Shown one piece after another: positions 45,495-54,638 of a stretch of 64,000 nucleotides of DNA. How positions within the stretch are numbered: position 1 is the first letter of the stretch; each line of letters begins with the position of its first letter. The translations under genes and the position numbers were made by a program. The DNA is from Pandoraea pulmonicola (lineage in GTDB: Bacteria; Pseudomonadota; Gammaproteobacteria; Burkholderiales; Burkholderiaceae), in NCBI RefSeq assembly GCF_000815105.2, contig NZ_CP010310.2:5022001-5086000 (forward strand), written 5' to 3'. The notes under the pieces are model-generated. The model did no database searches. It had not been told where the DNA came from and saw only the letters and a program-made list of their open reading frames with translations.

Positions 45495-45665
45495 TTACTC
45501 CGTATCAAGGTGGGGTAGCATCCGATGCGCGGCTTTGATGTCCGACGCCTGGGTCGACTTGTCGCCACCGCATAGCAGGATGATCAGCACAGCGCCGCGC
45601 TGTACGTGTTCGCAGTCCTCCAACACCACGCGAGAAAGCCAGTCCCGATGAACTGGCTTTCTCAT
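45495..45665 (-). pseudogene. Truncated HigB/RelE-type toxin remnant
   Basis: The 56-codon frame from ATG 45665 ends in GAVLIILLCGGDKSTQASDI and KAAHRML, the characteristic C-terminus of RelE/HigB-like addiction-module killer proteins. The N-terminal and middle parts are missing: only MRKPVHRDWLSR precedes SRVVLEDCEHVQRG. About 40 residues seem to have been deleted, so mRNA cleavage activity is unlikely. It is four bases upstream of the HigA remnant, as expected for a toxin-first module. Confidence 0.75.
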
Positions 45666-45705
45666 CGGCATGCCCATATGCGTGGGCACCGTCCCTCGCC
45701 CGCGA

Positions 45706-46047
45706 TCAATCGAAATCGAACATCTCGAAGAGCGACTTCTTCTTGCGGGGCTGTTCGTAGTGGCGACGGCGGTCGTCGTGGCCGTATTGGGGGTGACGAC
45801 GATGTTTGCCGTCGCCATGATTGTCATGATCCCGATACTCGCGTTCGATGCGTTGCATGCGCTCATCGCTCGCGCCGCCTCGCGTCAGATGCGCCGGCAT
45901 CGTTCCGCCGCCGTCCGTACGTTCGATCAGCTTGTCCAACTCGCCGCGATCGAGCCATACGCCCCGGCAACTCGGACAGTAATCGATCTCCACTCCCTGA
46001 CGCTCCGTCATCAGCAAATCCGGGGTACCGCATACAGGACACTTCAT
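45706..46047 (-). CDS. Zinc-ribbon protein (zf-TFIIB domain)
   Basis: A 113-residue protein with an N-terminal zinc ribbon: CPVC (residues 3-6) and CPSC (about 24-27) with GVWLDRGELDKLIER after them, the zf-TFIIB pattern found in many small bacterial proteins. The C-terminal 60 residues are rich in His, Asp and Arg (DHDNHGDGKHRRHPQYGHDD) and end with KKKSLFEMFDFD. The tail could bind metal. Function unknown. ATG 46047 is the first good start. Confidence 0.85.
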   Translation of the reverse strand: MKCPVCGTPDLLMTERQGVEIDYCPSCRGVWLDRGELDKLIERTDGGGTMPAHLTRGGASDERMQRIEREYRDHDNHGDGKHRRHPQYGHDDRRRHYEQPRKKKSLFEMFDFD

Positions 46048-46182
46048 CGTTTCGCTCCGTCACGTGAAAGACAACGCCTTCAATGTATCGGTCACGAAAG
46101 GCCGAAAAAACCTGCATTTACATTCGCAATACTTCGAAAAAACCGAACCCCATCTCATCTCCCTTTGCAGGTAAATCCATGC

Positions 46183-46215
46183 AAAAAAAGCGGCGCCGGC
46201 TTTCACCGGCACCGC
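46183..46215 (-). terminator. Terminator after the second terC gene
   Basis: GCGGCGCCGG (46190-46199) and CCGGCACCGC (46206-46215) pair with one mismatch (a G-U wobble in the minus-strand RNA); on the minus strand a run of seven T follows the stem. Confidence 0.85.
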
Positions 46216-46253
46216 CTCGTCCATCGCCTCAAACCGTCAAACCGGCGTCGGGC

Positions 46254-47030
46254 TCAGTGCAGGACCCTCGCCTTCGCGGCCTCGCGTCGCGCTTTCGCCC
46301 GTCGTGTAAGCATGTTCAATCCCTCGACGAACGCCGAGAATGCCATCGCCGCATAGATGTAGCCCTTCGGGATGTGCGAGCCGAAGCCCTCCGCGATCAG
46401 CGTCATGCCGATCACCAGCAGGAAGCCCAGCGCCAACATCACGACGGTCGGGTTCGCCTCGATGAAGCGCGACAACGGCCCGGCCATGAACAACATCGCC
46501 GTCACCGCCGCAATCACGGCGACGAACATGATCGGGATGTGCTCGGTCATGCCAACCGCCGTCACGATACTGTCGATCGAGAACACCAGATCCAGCATGA
46601 GTATCTGCAACACCGCGGCACGCGCAGTGATCGTCGCAAGCGCGCCCCCTGCCGATGCACCATCCTGCTCGCCATGCCCGTCATCCGTCGCCACGTGGTG
46701 ATGCATCTCCTTCGTCGCCTTCCACACGAGGAACAGCCCGCCCGAGATCAGAATCAGATCGCGCCATGAAAAGCCGTGCCCGAACAGTTCGAACAGCGGG
46801 GCGGTCAGCTTCGCGATCCACGCCACCGTACCCAGCAGCGCCAGCCGCATGATCAGCGCCAAGGCAATGCCCATGCGCTGCGTGCGCGCGCGCATCGACG
46901 ATGGCAGCTTGTTGGTAAGGATCGAGATGAAGATCAGGTTGTCGATGCCGAGCACGACTTCCATCACCACCAGCGTAACCAGCGCCGCCCATACCGCCGG
47001 GTCGGCCGCCAAAGCAAGAAGATAGTCCAT
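46254..47030 (-). CDS. TerC family membrane protein
   Basis: A 258-residue TerC-family membrane protein. [21 protein letters not shown] at about residues 20-40 and [21 protein letters not shown] near 150 carry the paired acidic IDN/IDS motifs of the metal-binding helices. A charged cytosolic loop with [19 protein letters not shown] composition lies between. Relatives export manganese or protect against tellurite; the role here is not known. Start 47030 is chosen, since the ORF extension to 47090 is unlike the family. It is divergent from a LysR-type gene across a gap that holds an inverted repeat. Confidence 0.88.
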   Translation of the reverse strand: MDYLLALAADPAVWAALVTLVVMEVVLGIDNLIFISILTNKLPSSMRARTQRMGIALALIMRLALLGTVAWIAKLTAPLFELFGHGFSWRDLILISGGLFLVWKATKEMHHHVATDDGHGEQDGASAGGALATITARAAVLQILMLDLVFSIDSIVTAVGMTEHIPIMFVAVIAAVTAMLFMAGPLSRFIEANPTVVMLALGFLLVIGMTLIAEGFGSHIPKGYIYAAMAFSAFVEGLNMLTRRAKARREAAKARVLH

Positions 47031-47154
47031 AGGTGCGCCAGAGTTTCCGTAGGTTTCGGGCTCGTTCGCCACCGCGCCGGCAGCGTCCAACCCCAGGTTA
47101 TCCCGTGCGCTACGTAGTGCGCCAGGTCAGGACTGCATCATCATGCAACTCATA

Positions 47155-47203
47155 CTTCGCAAAAACCAGTTATATACTTCATCACAATTCGGTTTTTTCG
47201 AAG
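47155..47203. promoter_or_regulatory. Inverted repeat between terC and nhaR-like genes
   Basis: CTTCGCAAAAACC (47155-47167) and GGTTTTTTCGAAG (47191-47203) are inverted repeats matching at twelve of thirteen positions, centred in an AT-rich gap just before the LysR-type gene. It is a candidate autoregulatory site for that regulator. Confidence 0.5.
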
Positions 47204-47213
47204 TTAACGGCTC

Positions 47214-48173
47214 ATGTTGAACTACCGCCATCTTTACTATTTCTGGGTCGTCGTCAAGGAGGGTGGCTTCGCCCGGGCGGCGGAGCGTCTCGACATGGCC
47301 GTGCAGACAATCAGCGCGCAGGTTCGCGAACTGGAGAAGTCGCTGGGACACCAACTGCTCAAACCGGCCGGACGAGGCGTCGCCATGACCGAGTCAGGAC
47401 AGGCGGCGTTCCGGCGGGCGGAGGAGATTTTCCGCCTCGGGCAATCGATTCCGGACGAAGTGCGCGAAGCAGCAAGCGGGCGGGTCGCACGTCTGGCAGT
47501 CGGTCTCGCAGACGGCATCTCGAAGCTGGCCGCCCACGCGATTCTCGCACCCGTGCTCGACACCCCGTCGCTGCGGCTCGTCTGTCATGAAGGCGAGCAC
47601 GAGCAACTGCTCGCCGAGTTGGCGCTCCACAAGCTCGATCTCGTGCTCGCAAGCCAGCCCGCGCCCTACAACCCGACACTTCGCCTGGCCAGCGAGCGTC
47701 TGGTCGAATCGCCGGTGGACTGGTATGGTCCCGCGTCGATCGTGCGCAACACCTCCCGCGAACACTTCCCGTCATGCCTGAACGATCTGCCCGTGCTGCT
47801 GCCGACGGGCCATTCGGCACTGCGCGCCCGCCTGGACCTTTGGTTCGAAGCCCAGGGCATCCGGCCGAACGTCGTCGGCGAATTCGAGGACAGCGCACTC
47901 ATGGCCGTCTTCGCCACGCGCGGCATGGGCGTCTTTCCGTTGAGCGAAACCGGTGCGGGCGACGTATCGGTGTTGCGCGGCCTGCGCTGGCTCGGCCGTC
48001 CCGACGGCGTGCACGAGGAAATCCACGCGATCCGATCCCGGCGCGGCGAGGGCCATCCGCTCGTGCTGCGCATCCTCGCACAAATCGGCCAGACGTCCGA
48101 TTCTGATATAAGGACGGTGAAGGCGCCTCCGGCGCCGCCATCTTCTGCAAGGAAATCCCATGTCAAGTCGTAG
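47214..48173 (+). CDS. LysR family regulator, NhaR-like
   Basis: A 319-residue LysR-type activator. The N-terminal MLNYRHLYYFWVVVKEGGFARAAERLDMAVQTISAQVRELE (split here over residues 1-41) is the helix-turn-helix and matches the NhaR subgroup with the tyrosine-tyrosine-phenylalanine start. NhaR in E. coli responds to sodium and controls nhaA. The effector domain extends to about 300. It is divergent from the second terC gene and overlaps the next gene, for an AI-2E family transporter, by 14 bases; a role in ion or membrane stress is inferred. Confidence 0.85.
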   Translation: MLNYRHLYYFWVVVKEGGFARAAERLDMAVQTISAQVRELEKSLGHQLLKPAGRGVAMTESGQAAFRRAEEIFRLGQSIPDEVREAASGRVARLAVGLADGISKLAAHAILAPVLDTPSLRLVCHEGEHEQLLAELALHKLDLVLASQPAPYNPTLRLASERLVESPVDWYGPASIVRNTSREHFPSCLNDLPVLLPTGHSALRARLDLWFEAQGIRPNVVGEFEDSALMAVFATRGMGVFPLSETGAGDVSVLRGLRWLGRPDGVHEEIHAIRSRRGEGHPLVLRILAQIGQTSDSDIRTVKAPPAPPSSARKSHVKS

Positions 48174-49233
48174 CGACCAGCGCAAGTTCTTCCAGCTCAT
48201 GCTGTTCGTCGTGACGATCGTATTCGGGTGGATCCTGTTCCCGCTGTTCGGGGCCGTGTTCTGGGGGACGATCCTGGCCGTGCTGTTCCAGCCGGTGCAG
48301 CGCCGCCTCCTGACCCGCATGCGGGGTCGACGCAATCTGGCCGCGCTCGTCACGCTCGCCCTCGTCCTGCTGATCGTGATCCTGCCGCTCACGCTCGTCG
48401 TCGGCATGCTCACTCAGGAAATCAGCACCGCGCTCGTGCGCTTTCGCACCGACCTGCCGCAACTCACCGTCGCCTTCCAGCAACTGCTCGACCGTCTGCC
48501 GGCCAGCGTGCATCGTGTGATGGATCTCGCGGGCGTACAGGACGTGAACGCCATTCAGCAGCGGCTTGGCGACGGCGCCGCGCAAATCGGACGCCTGGTG
48601 GCCGTCTATCTGGTGAGCATCGGCCAGAACACCGCGCAATTGCTGGTGAGCTTCGGCGTGATGCTCTACCTGCTCTTCTTTCTGCTGCGCGACGGCACGG
48701 CCCTCGGCGCGATCGTGCGCCGCGCGATTCCGCTCGACGAGCGTCACAAGAGTCAGTTGATTCGCCAGTTCACGACGGTCGTGCGCGCCACCGTGAAAGG
48801 CAACATCGCCGTGGCCGTGGCGCAAGGCGCGCTCGGCGGCTTCATCTTCGCCGTGCTGGGCATTCAGGGCTCGGTGCTCGCCGCCGTGGTGATGGCGTTT
48901 CTGTCGCTGCTGCCGGCCGTCGGCGCTGCGTTTGTGTGGGTGCCGGTCGGCGTCTGGCTGTTGCTTTCGGGCTCGATCTGGAAGGGCGTGGTGCTGTTCG
49001 CGTTCTGCGGCATCATCGTGAGCCTGGTCGACAACGTGCTGCGCCCGATTCTCGTCGGCAAGGACACCAAGATGCCGGACTGGATCGTCCTGATCTCCAC
49101 GCTCGGCGGCATGTCGCTCATCGGGTTGACCGGCTTCGTGATCGGCCCGCTCATCGCCGCCCTGTTCATCGCGAGCTGGAACATCTACACGCGCATGGGC
49201 GAAGACGACAGCGATCAGGCGGACGCCAACTGA
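48160..49233 (+). CDS. AI-2E family transporter
   Basis: A 357-residue membrane protein of the AI-2E (TqsA/PerM) family. About eight hydrophobic segments are visible, and the family's long cytosolic loop lies at about 75-160. GVMLYLLFFLLRDG near 168-181 and SLLPAVGAAFVWVPVG near 245-260 are family motifs. Members have been linked to autoinducer-2 release, to sodium-proton exchange and to membrane-protein placement. Its start lies 14 bases inside the LysR gene, so the two are translationally coupled. Because the neighbour is NhaR-like, an ion-transport role is worth considering. Confidence 0.88.
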   Translation: MSSRSDQRKFFQLMLFVVTIVFGWILFPLFGAVFWGTILAVLFQPVQRRLLTRMRGRRNLAALVTLALVLLIVILPLTLVVGMLTQEISTALVRFRTDLPQLTVAFQQLLDRLPASVHRVMDLAGVQDVNAIQQRLGDGAAQIGRLVAVYLVSIGQNTAQLLVSFGVMLYLLFFLLRDGTALGAIVRRAIPLDERHKSQLIRQFTTVVRATVKGNIAVAVAQGALGGFIFAVLGIQGSVLAAVVMAFLSLLPAVGAAFVWVPVGVWLLLSGSIWKGVVLFAFCGIIVSLVDNVLRPILVGKDTKMPDWIVLISTLGGMSLIGLTGFVIGPLIAALFIASWNIYTRMGEDDSDQADAN

Positions 49234-49357
49234 TCGGCGGCGAATCGTCAGCGGATCGGTGGCGCAAGGCCACCGTACCGTCGGGCACAGTCCTGGCGCA
49301 GGCCGACGCCCATCATGTCGACGGGAAACGACTGGCGGGCTTCACCTCCGTCGCGCC

Positions 49358-50923
49358 TTACTGCGCGACGGGCTCCTCTCGCACGAGCGCGGCGAGATCG
49401 GTCCGGGCCTGCGCCATCACGCTGTCCCAGTCACCGTGCCGGGGCTGGCGATAGAGCGTGACCGACGGGTACCAGTCGCTGTCCCGACGCGAGAGCTGCC
49501 AGCGCCAGTCCGGCGTGAAGCCGAGCAGTCCCCAGACCGGCTTGCCGAGCGCGCCCGCCACGTGCAACACCGCGGTGTCGGCCGCAATGACGAGATCCAT
49601 CTGCGCGATAACGGCCGCGGTCTCGGCGAAATCGCTGAGCTTCGCACCGATGTCGTGCACGTTGCGATAAGTCGCCAGTTGCGCACGCTCGTCGTCGGTC
49701 GCATCGACCTGCAACGAATAGAACTGCGCATCGGTGTCGAAGAGCGGCGCCCAGTGTTCGAGCGCCACGTCACGATTCGGTGAGAAAGGTCGCGCGCACC
49801 ACACGAAGCCCACGCGCGTCTGCCCGTCCGGCTTCGCGCCCAGCATCGATCGCCAGATCGTCTCCCGCCCGACACTCGAGCGCAGATAAGGCGAGTGCGC
49901 GGCAACGTTGCCGCCTGCCTTGAGCAGATGCGGCAAGCTGAGCAACGGCATTTGCCAGTCGAACGACGGCACCGGCATGTGCTCGCCGAGCACGGTCACA
50001 CCGCGCGCGAAACCGCCAAGGAATGTGACGAGGGGCGCCTGCACCGACAGCACGACATTCGCGCCCATCTCCACCAGACGCGGCACGAAGCGCACGAACT
50101 GCAACGTATCGCCGAAGCCCTGCTCGCTGTAGACGAACACGGTCTTGCCCGCGAGCGACGCCTTGCCGTCCCACAGCTTCTCGCTGAAACGGCGCTTCTG
50201 GCCGCCGTCCTGCCAGCGCCACTCGTAGTCGTGCCAGCCATGCTCGAACTCGCCGAGCAGCAGATGGGTCTGCGCACGATTGGTGCGTGCGCCCGCGTGC
50301 TCGGGAGCGAGCTTCACCGCTTGATGCAGGCATTGCAGCGCCTCGGCAAACTCGTGCCGCTCGCGCAGTGCCACACCCAGGTTGACGAGCGGGTCGGGCT
50401 GTTGCGGCGCGATGGCGTTGGCCAACCGATAGGCGTCGATTTCCTCGTCGTAGCGACCCAGCGCACCGAGTGCACGACCGCGGTTGAAGTGCGCCTGCCA
50501 AAGCGCCGGCGCCTTGGCGGAGGTGCGCTCGAACCAGACGAGGGCGCGCGCGTTGTCGCCGGCCTGCGCCCACGTGAGCCCAATGGTGTGCATCGTGCCG
50601 ATGACGTCCGGCGACTGCTGCACCGTCGCCTCGAACAGCGCCTCGGCGCGCATCGGGCGGCCGGCCTTGAGGCTGGCCATGGCCGCGTCGTAGGCTGCCT
50701 GCGCCCCGGCCTGCGGCACGAGCGCGAGCAGGCGATCGAACGCGTCGGCCGCGGCTTCGAACGCGCTCATGCGCAACGAGACATAGGCGAGCCCTTCGAG
50801 GGCGGGCAGGAATTCGGGAGATTGTTTCAGTACTTGGCGCAACTCGACGATCGCTTCGTCGAGCCGGCCCGCGGCACTCAGTTGTCGTGCACGCTCGCAA
50901 CGCGCTTCCAGTGGCGTCGTCAT
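49358..50923 (-). CDS. TPR-containing protein with glycosyltransferase-like C-terminus
   Basis: A 521-residue protein. The N-terminal half (about 10-245) is a run of tetratricopeptide repeats (for example WQAHFNRGRALGALGRYDEEIDAY and PDPLVNLGVALRERHEFAEALQ). The C-terminal half resembles the GT9/GT41-like heptosyltransferase fold seen in many Burkholderiaceae TPR proteins, with YSEQGFGDTLQFVRFVPRL and DLVIAADTAVLHVAGALGKPVW. It may glycosylate a protein or act in cell-surface assembly; no substrate is known. ATG 50923 has AGGA nine bases upstream; 50932 is an alternative. It is a single gene between convergent and divergent neighbours. Confidence 0.8.
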   Translation of the reverse strand: MTTPLEARCERARQLSAAGRLDEAIVELRQVLKQSPEFLPALEGLAYVSLRMSAFEAAADAFDRLLALVPQAGAQAAYDAAMASLKAGRPMRAEALFEATVQQSPDVIGTMHTIGLTWAQAGDNARALVWFERTSAKAPALWQAHFNRGRALGALGRYDEEIDAYRLANAIAPQQPDPLVNLGVALRERHEFAEALQCLHQAVKLAPEHAGARTNRAQTHLLLGEFEHGWHDYEWRWQDGGQKRRFSEKLWDGKASLAGKTVFVYSEQGFGDTLQFVRFVPRLVEMGANVVLSVQAPLVTFLGGFARGVTVLGEHMPVPSFDWQMPLLSLPHLLKAGGNVAAHSPYLRSSVGRETIWRSMLGAKPDGQTRVGFVWCARPFSPNRDVALEHWAPLFDTDAQFYSLQVDATDDERAQLATYRNVHDIGAKLSDFAETAAVIAQMDLVIAADTAVLHVAGALGKPVWGLLGFTPDWRWQLSRRDSDWYPSVTLYRQPRHGDWDSVMAQARTDLAALVREEPVAQ

Positions 50924-51450
50924 GCGGCGCATTCCTTGCTTGTCTAGGGAGATGAGGGGACAGGCCGGCAGCCACTTGTCAGCCGCGTCGCACCGCCGCA
51001 CGGCCACAGGCGCCGTGGCCCGTTCGAGCGGTGCACACTACACGACCGCACGGCCCGAATCAAGCCGCGCGGATTGGTCCGTGCCACACGCATAAAGTTC
51101 ACATCTTCACAACATGGCGCCTCGCGCAAAACCTTCTTCGAGTCGCCTTTCCAGTCAACGTCCCTTGCCTCCCCTCGACTTCCGCCCGACCGATTTCGGC
51201 ATCCGCACGGATCGAACTCGCCTCTGTATCACTCAACAAAACACCACTCTGCCGCAATGCAGCATAAAAACCACAGTCGATTGCAGAATCGCCCGGTTTG
51301 CCAGACGGATGCACGCGCTTTAACATCAAATCGCGAGGCAATCTGGTAGCATCCGCTGCCGTCCGTGCGCACGCGCATCGTCGCTGCCGTGCCGCTCCCG
51401 GACGTTTCAGTCCAGTTGTTCGTCCGACCCCTCATTCATTCGAGGTACCG
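50924..51450. other. 527-bp gap upstream of the ABC permease gene
   Basis: No gene is supported. The short minus-strand frame at 51099-51341 has no homology that I can see and no clear start context. The stretch before 51451 is less GC-rich near 51230-51350 and probably holds the promoter of the ABC operon, but no convincing -35/-10 pair is seen. Confidence 0.5.
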
Positions 51451-53190
51451 ATGACGCGCGTAGCCCGTCCGTTCATCCCCGCCACTGCGCGACGCCTGCT
51501 GCCCAATCGCTGGGATTTCATCGCCTTCCCGCTCATCATCGGCTTTCTGATGGTCAGTTCGTCGGGCATTCGCCAGACGTGGGCGCCACTGGCCGACCTG
51601 CAGACCGAGGTCATTTCGCTGGACCCGGCCAATCTGCCCGAATACGCGCTGCGCACCACCCTGCGCATGCTCGCGGCAATGGTCGCCTCGCTGCTCTTCA
51701 CGCTGGTGTACGGCACGCTCGCCGCCAAGAGCCGCCGCGCGGAGAAGCTGCTCGTGCCGATGCTCGACATCCTCCAGTCGGTGCCGGTGCTCGGCTACAT
51801 CTCATTTACCGTCACCTTCTTCCTCGCCCTCTTCCCGGGACGCGTGCTCGGCGCCGAATGCGCCGCCATCTTCGCGATCTTCACGAGCCAGGCGTGGAAC
51901 ATGACGTTCTCGTTCTACCAGTCGATGCGCACCCAGCCGCGCGATCTGTCGGAAGTCGCCGTGAACCTGCGGCTCTCCCCGTGGCAGCGCTTCTGGAAGC
52001 TCGACGTGCCCTACTCCATGCCCGGGCTCATCTGGAACATGATGATGAGCATGTCGGGCGGCTGGTTCTTCGTGGTGGCCTCCGAGGCGATCACCGTGGG
52101 CGACAAGACAGTCACGCTTCCGGGCATCGGCGCCTACCTGGCCACGGCCATCCTGCAGCGGGATCTGCAGGCCGTGGGCTGGGTGATCCTGGCGATGGTC
52201 GTCGTCATCGTGATCTACGACCAGTTCCTGTTCCGCCCGATGGTGGCCTGGTCCGACAAGTTCCGCCTGGAAGATACGGTTTCGCAAGCGGCGCCCGAAT
52301 CGTGGGTGCTCAACATGATTCAGCGCACGCGCGCCATTCAGTATCTGCTGCGTCCGTTCGGCAAGCTGCTGCGCGCGATCGCGCGCATGCGCATGCCGCT
52401 GTCGCTGCCGGCCGCCATCCACTCGGAGTCCCACACCCCGCTCTCGCGCGTGATCGACGGGCTCTGGGCCGCGCTGCTCGTGGTGCTGGGCGTGTCCGCC
52501 GCGTGGAAGATCTGCACCTTCGTGCTGGCCGAAGTCGGCTACGCCGAAGTGCTGCATGTGTTCGGCCTCGGCGTGATCACACTCGTGCGCGTGGTCGTGC
52601 TCATCGCCATCGCGTCGGTGATCTGGGTGCCGCTGGGCGTGCTGATCGGTCTGCGTCCGAAGCTCGCCGAGCGCATCCAGCCGCTCGCCCAGTTCCTCGC
52701 AGCCTTCCCGGCCAACCTGCTGTTCCCGATCTTCGTGGTGGCCATCGTCCATTTCCACGCCAATCCGGATATCTGGCTCTCGCCGCTCATCGTGCTCGGC
52801 ACACAGTGGTACATCCTGTTCAACGTCATCGCCGGCGCGACGGCCTTCCCGAACGACTTCAAGGAAGCCGCCACCAACTTCCGCATCCGCGGCTGGCAAT
52901 GGTGGCGTCAGGTGATGCTGCCGGGCATCTTCCCGTACTACGTGACGGGCGCCATCACGGCTTCCGGCGGCGCGTGGAACGCGTCGATCGTCTCGGAATA
53001 CGTGCAGTGGGGCGACGACAAGGTCGCCGCGCACGGCCTTGGCGCCTATATCGCACAGACGACCGCCGCGGGCGACTATCCGCGCATTCTGCTGGGCATC
53101 GCCGTCATGGCGCTGTTCGTCGTACTGTTCAACCGCTTGCTGTGGCGCCCCATGTACGCCATCGCCGAAAACAAGCTTCGTCTGAATTGA
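51451..53190 (+). CDS. ABC transporter permease, fused double domain
   Basis: A 579-residue inner-membrane protein holding two binding-protein-dependent permease domains of the nitrate/sulfonate/bicarbonate type in one chain. Domain 1 (about 60-280) has the cytoplasmic EAA-like loop SEVAVNLRLSPWQRFWKLDVP; domain 2 (about 335-575) has KEAATNFRIRGWQWWRQVMLPG. The fused form replaces the usual two-subunit dimer. The substrate is not known and no periplasmic binding protein gene lies next to it. The ATG follows GGTACCG, and the ATP-binding gene starts ten bases after its stop. Confidence 0.88.
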   Translation: MTRVARPFIPATARRLLPNRWDFIAFPLIIGFLMVSSSGIRQTWAPLADLQTEVISLDPANLPEYALRTTLRMLAAMVASLLFTLVYGTLAAKSRRAEKLLVPMLDILQSVPVLGYISFTVTFFLALFPGRVLGAECAAIFAIFTSQAWNMTFSFYQSMRTQPRDLSEVAVNLRLSPWQRFWKLDVPYSMPGLIWNMMMSMSGGWFFVVASEAITVGDKTVTLPGIGAYLATAILQRDLQAVGWVILAMVVVIVIYDQFLFRPMVAWSDKFRLEDTVSQAAPESWVLNMIQRTRAIQYLLRPFGKLLRAIARMRMPLSLPAAIHSESHTPLSRVIDGLWAALLVVLGVSAAWKICTFVLAEVGYAEVLHVFGLGVITLVRVVVLIAIASVIWVPLGVLIGLRPKLAERIQPLAQFLAAFPANLLFPIFVVAIVHFHANPDIWLSPLIVLGTQWYILFNVIAGATAFPNDFKEAATNFRIRGWQWWRQVMLPGIFPYYVTGAITASGGAWNASIVSEYVQWGDDKVAAHGLGAYIAQTTAAGDYPRILLGIAVMALFVVLFNRLLWRPMYAIAENKLRLN

Positions 53191-53200
53191 AGGGGCCGTG

Positions 53201-54517
53201 ATGCCGAACGATACCCAAACGACCATCGGAAAAGAGATCTTCTCGCTCGCCAACGTCAGCCGCGGATTCCGCAAGGGCAGCGACGAGCGCCAGGTGCTCG
53301 ACGGCGTGAACCTGCAACTGCACGAAGGCGAGATCGTCGGCCTGCTGGGCCGCTCGGGCTCGGGCAAGTCGACGCTGCTGCGCATCATCGCGGGCCTGAT
53401 CCAGCCGAGCACGGGCGACATCCGCTACCTGGGCGAGCCGCTCGAAGGCCCGCCGGAAGGCGTGGCGATGGTGTTCCAGACGTTCGCCCTGTTCCCGTGG
53501 CTCACGGTGCTGCAGAACGTGGAGGCCGGCCTCGAAGCGCTCGGCGTGGAGCCGAAGGAACGCCGCAAGCGCGCGCTGGCCGCCATCGATCTGATCGGTC
53601 TGGACGGCTTCGAGAACGCCTACCCGCGCGAGCTCTCGGGCGGCATGCGTCAGCGCGTGGGCTTCGCGCGCGCGCTCGTGGTCAACCCCACGCTGCTGCT
53701 CATGGACGAGCCGTTCTCCGCGCTCGATGTGCTCACCGCCGAGACGCTGCGCACCGACCTGCTCGACCTGTGGAGCCAGCGCCAGCTGCCGATCAAGTCG
53801 ATCCTGATCGTCACGCACAACATCGAGGAAGCAGTGTTCATGTGCGACCGCATCCTGGTGCTGTCGTCGAACCCTGGTCGGGTGGTCGCCGAGATCAAGG
53901 TGCCGTTCCCGCATCGCCGCAACCGTCTCGATCCGGCCTTCCGCAAGATGGTCGACGATATCTATGCGCTGATGACCTCGCGCCGCAGCGCCCACACCAT
54001 GCAGAAAATGCCGCTCGAACTGTCGAGCCCGCTGCACGAGGTGTCGACCAACCTCATGGCCGGTCTGCTGGAGGCGCTCGCCGTGCCGCCGTACAACGGT
54101 CGCGCCGACTTGCCGGAAATCGCGCAGACGCTGCTGCTGGAGGTCGACGACCTCTTCCCCGTGGCCGAAATTCTCGATCAGCTCGGCTTCGCGGAACTCA
54201 AGGAAGGCGACATTCTGCTCACCGCCGCGGGCAAGCGTTTCGTGGACATGAGCACGCAGGAACGCAAGGTGCTGTTCGCCGAACACCTGCTGCGCCACGT
54301 GCCGCTGGCGGCAAGGATTCGCAGCGTGCTGCAGGAACGTCGCGGACAGCGCGCCCCGCGCGTGCGCTTCGAGCAGGAACTGGAAGATTCGATGTCGGAC
54401 GATCTCGCGCAGGAAACGCTCGATACCGCGATCAACTGGGGACGCTACGCCGAGATCTTCTCGTACAACGACCACACCGAGACATTCAGTCTCGAGGACG
54501 TGGAAGGCGCGACCTGA
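53201..54517 (+). CDS. ABC transporter ATP-binding protein with AAA-associated C-terminal domain
   Basis: A 438-residue ATPase of the nitrate/sulfonate/taurine type. Walker A GRSGSGKSTL at about residues 50-59, the Q-loop VFQTFALFPWL near 90, the signature LSGGMRQRVGFARAL near 145 and Walker B LLLMDEPFSALD near 166 are all intact, followed by the D- and H-loop VTHNIEEAV. After about 265 comes the AAA-associated C-terminal domain seen with fused permeases, ending EIFSYNDHTETFSLED. ATG 53201 has AGGGG upstream. It forms an operon with the fused permease; an inverted repeat follows. Confidence 0.9.
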   Translation: MPNDTQTTIGKEIFSLANVSRGFRKGSDERQVLDGVNLQLHEGEIVGLLGRSGSGKSTLLRIIAGLIQPSTGDIRYLGEPLEGPPEGVAMVFQTFALFPWLTVLQNVEAGLEALGVEPKERRKRALAAIDLIGLDGFENAYPRELSGGMRQRVGFARALVVNPTLLLMDEPFSALDVLTAETLRTDLLDLWSQRQLPIKSILIVTHNIEEAVFMCDRILVLSSNPGRVVAEIKVPFPHRRNRLDPAFRKMVDDIYALMTSRRSAHTMQKMPLELSSPLHEVSTNLMAGLLEALAVPPYNGRADLPEIAQTLLLEVDDLFPVAEILDQLGFAELKEGDILLTAAGKRFVDMSTQERKVLFAEHLLRHVPLAARIRSVLQERRGQRAPRVRFEQELEDSMSDDLAQETLDTAINWGRYAEIFSYNDHTETFSLEDVEGAT

Positions 54518-54590
54518 CCGGCACGTTACCGTGACATGCGGCCCGGCGGACCACCGCCGGGTGCCGGGCACCGGCTGACGGCCGCCCCGA

Positions 54591-54628
54591 CGCCACGCCG
54601 CCACGAACACCCGATCGCAGGCGTGGCG
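54591..54628. terminator. Inverted repeat between ABC operon and outer-membrane gene
   Basis: CGCCACGCC (54591-54599) and GGCGTGGCG (54620-54628) form a nine-base stem with a 20-base loop, followed by TTGTCTTCT. It separates convergent genes and probably acts as a weak terminator. Confidence 0.55.
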
Positions 54629-54638
54629 TTGTCTTCTG

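Noticed and set aside
45069..45651. Plus-strand frames in the HigBA region
   Set aside because: They are antisense to the recognisable antitoxin and toxin remnants on the minus strand and have no domain of their own.
47031..47154. Manganese riboswitch (yybP-ykoY type) upstream of terC
   Set aside because: I looked for the conserved GGGGAGUAG-type core and its partner segments and did not find them in the leader of either terC gene.
51099..51341. 80-residue minus-strand frame before the ABC operon
   Set aside because: There is no recognisable domain, start context or codon evidence, and it spans the probable promoter region.
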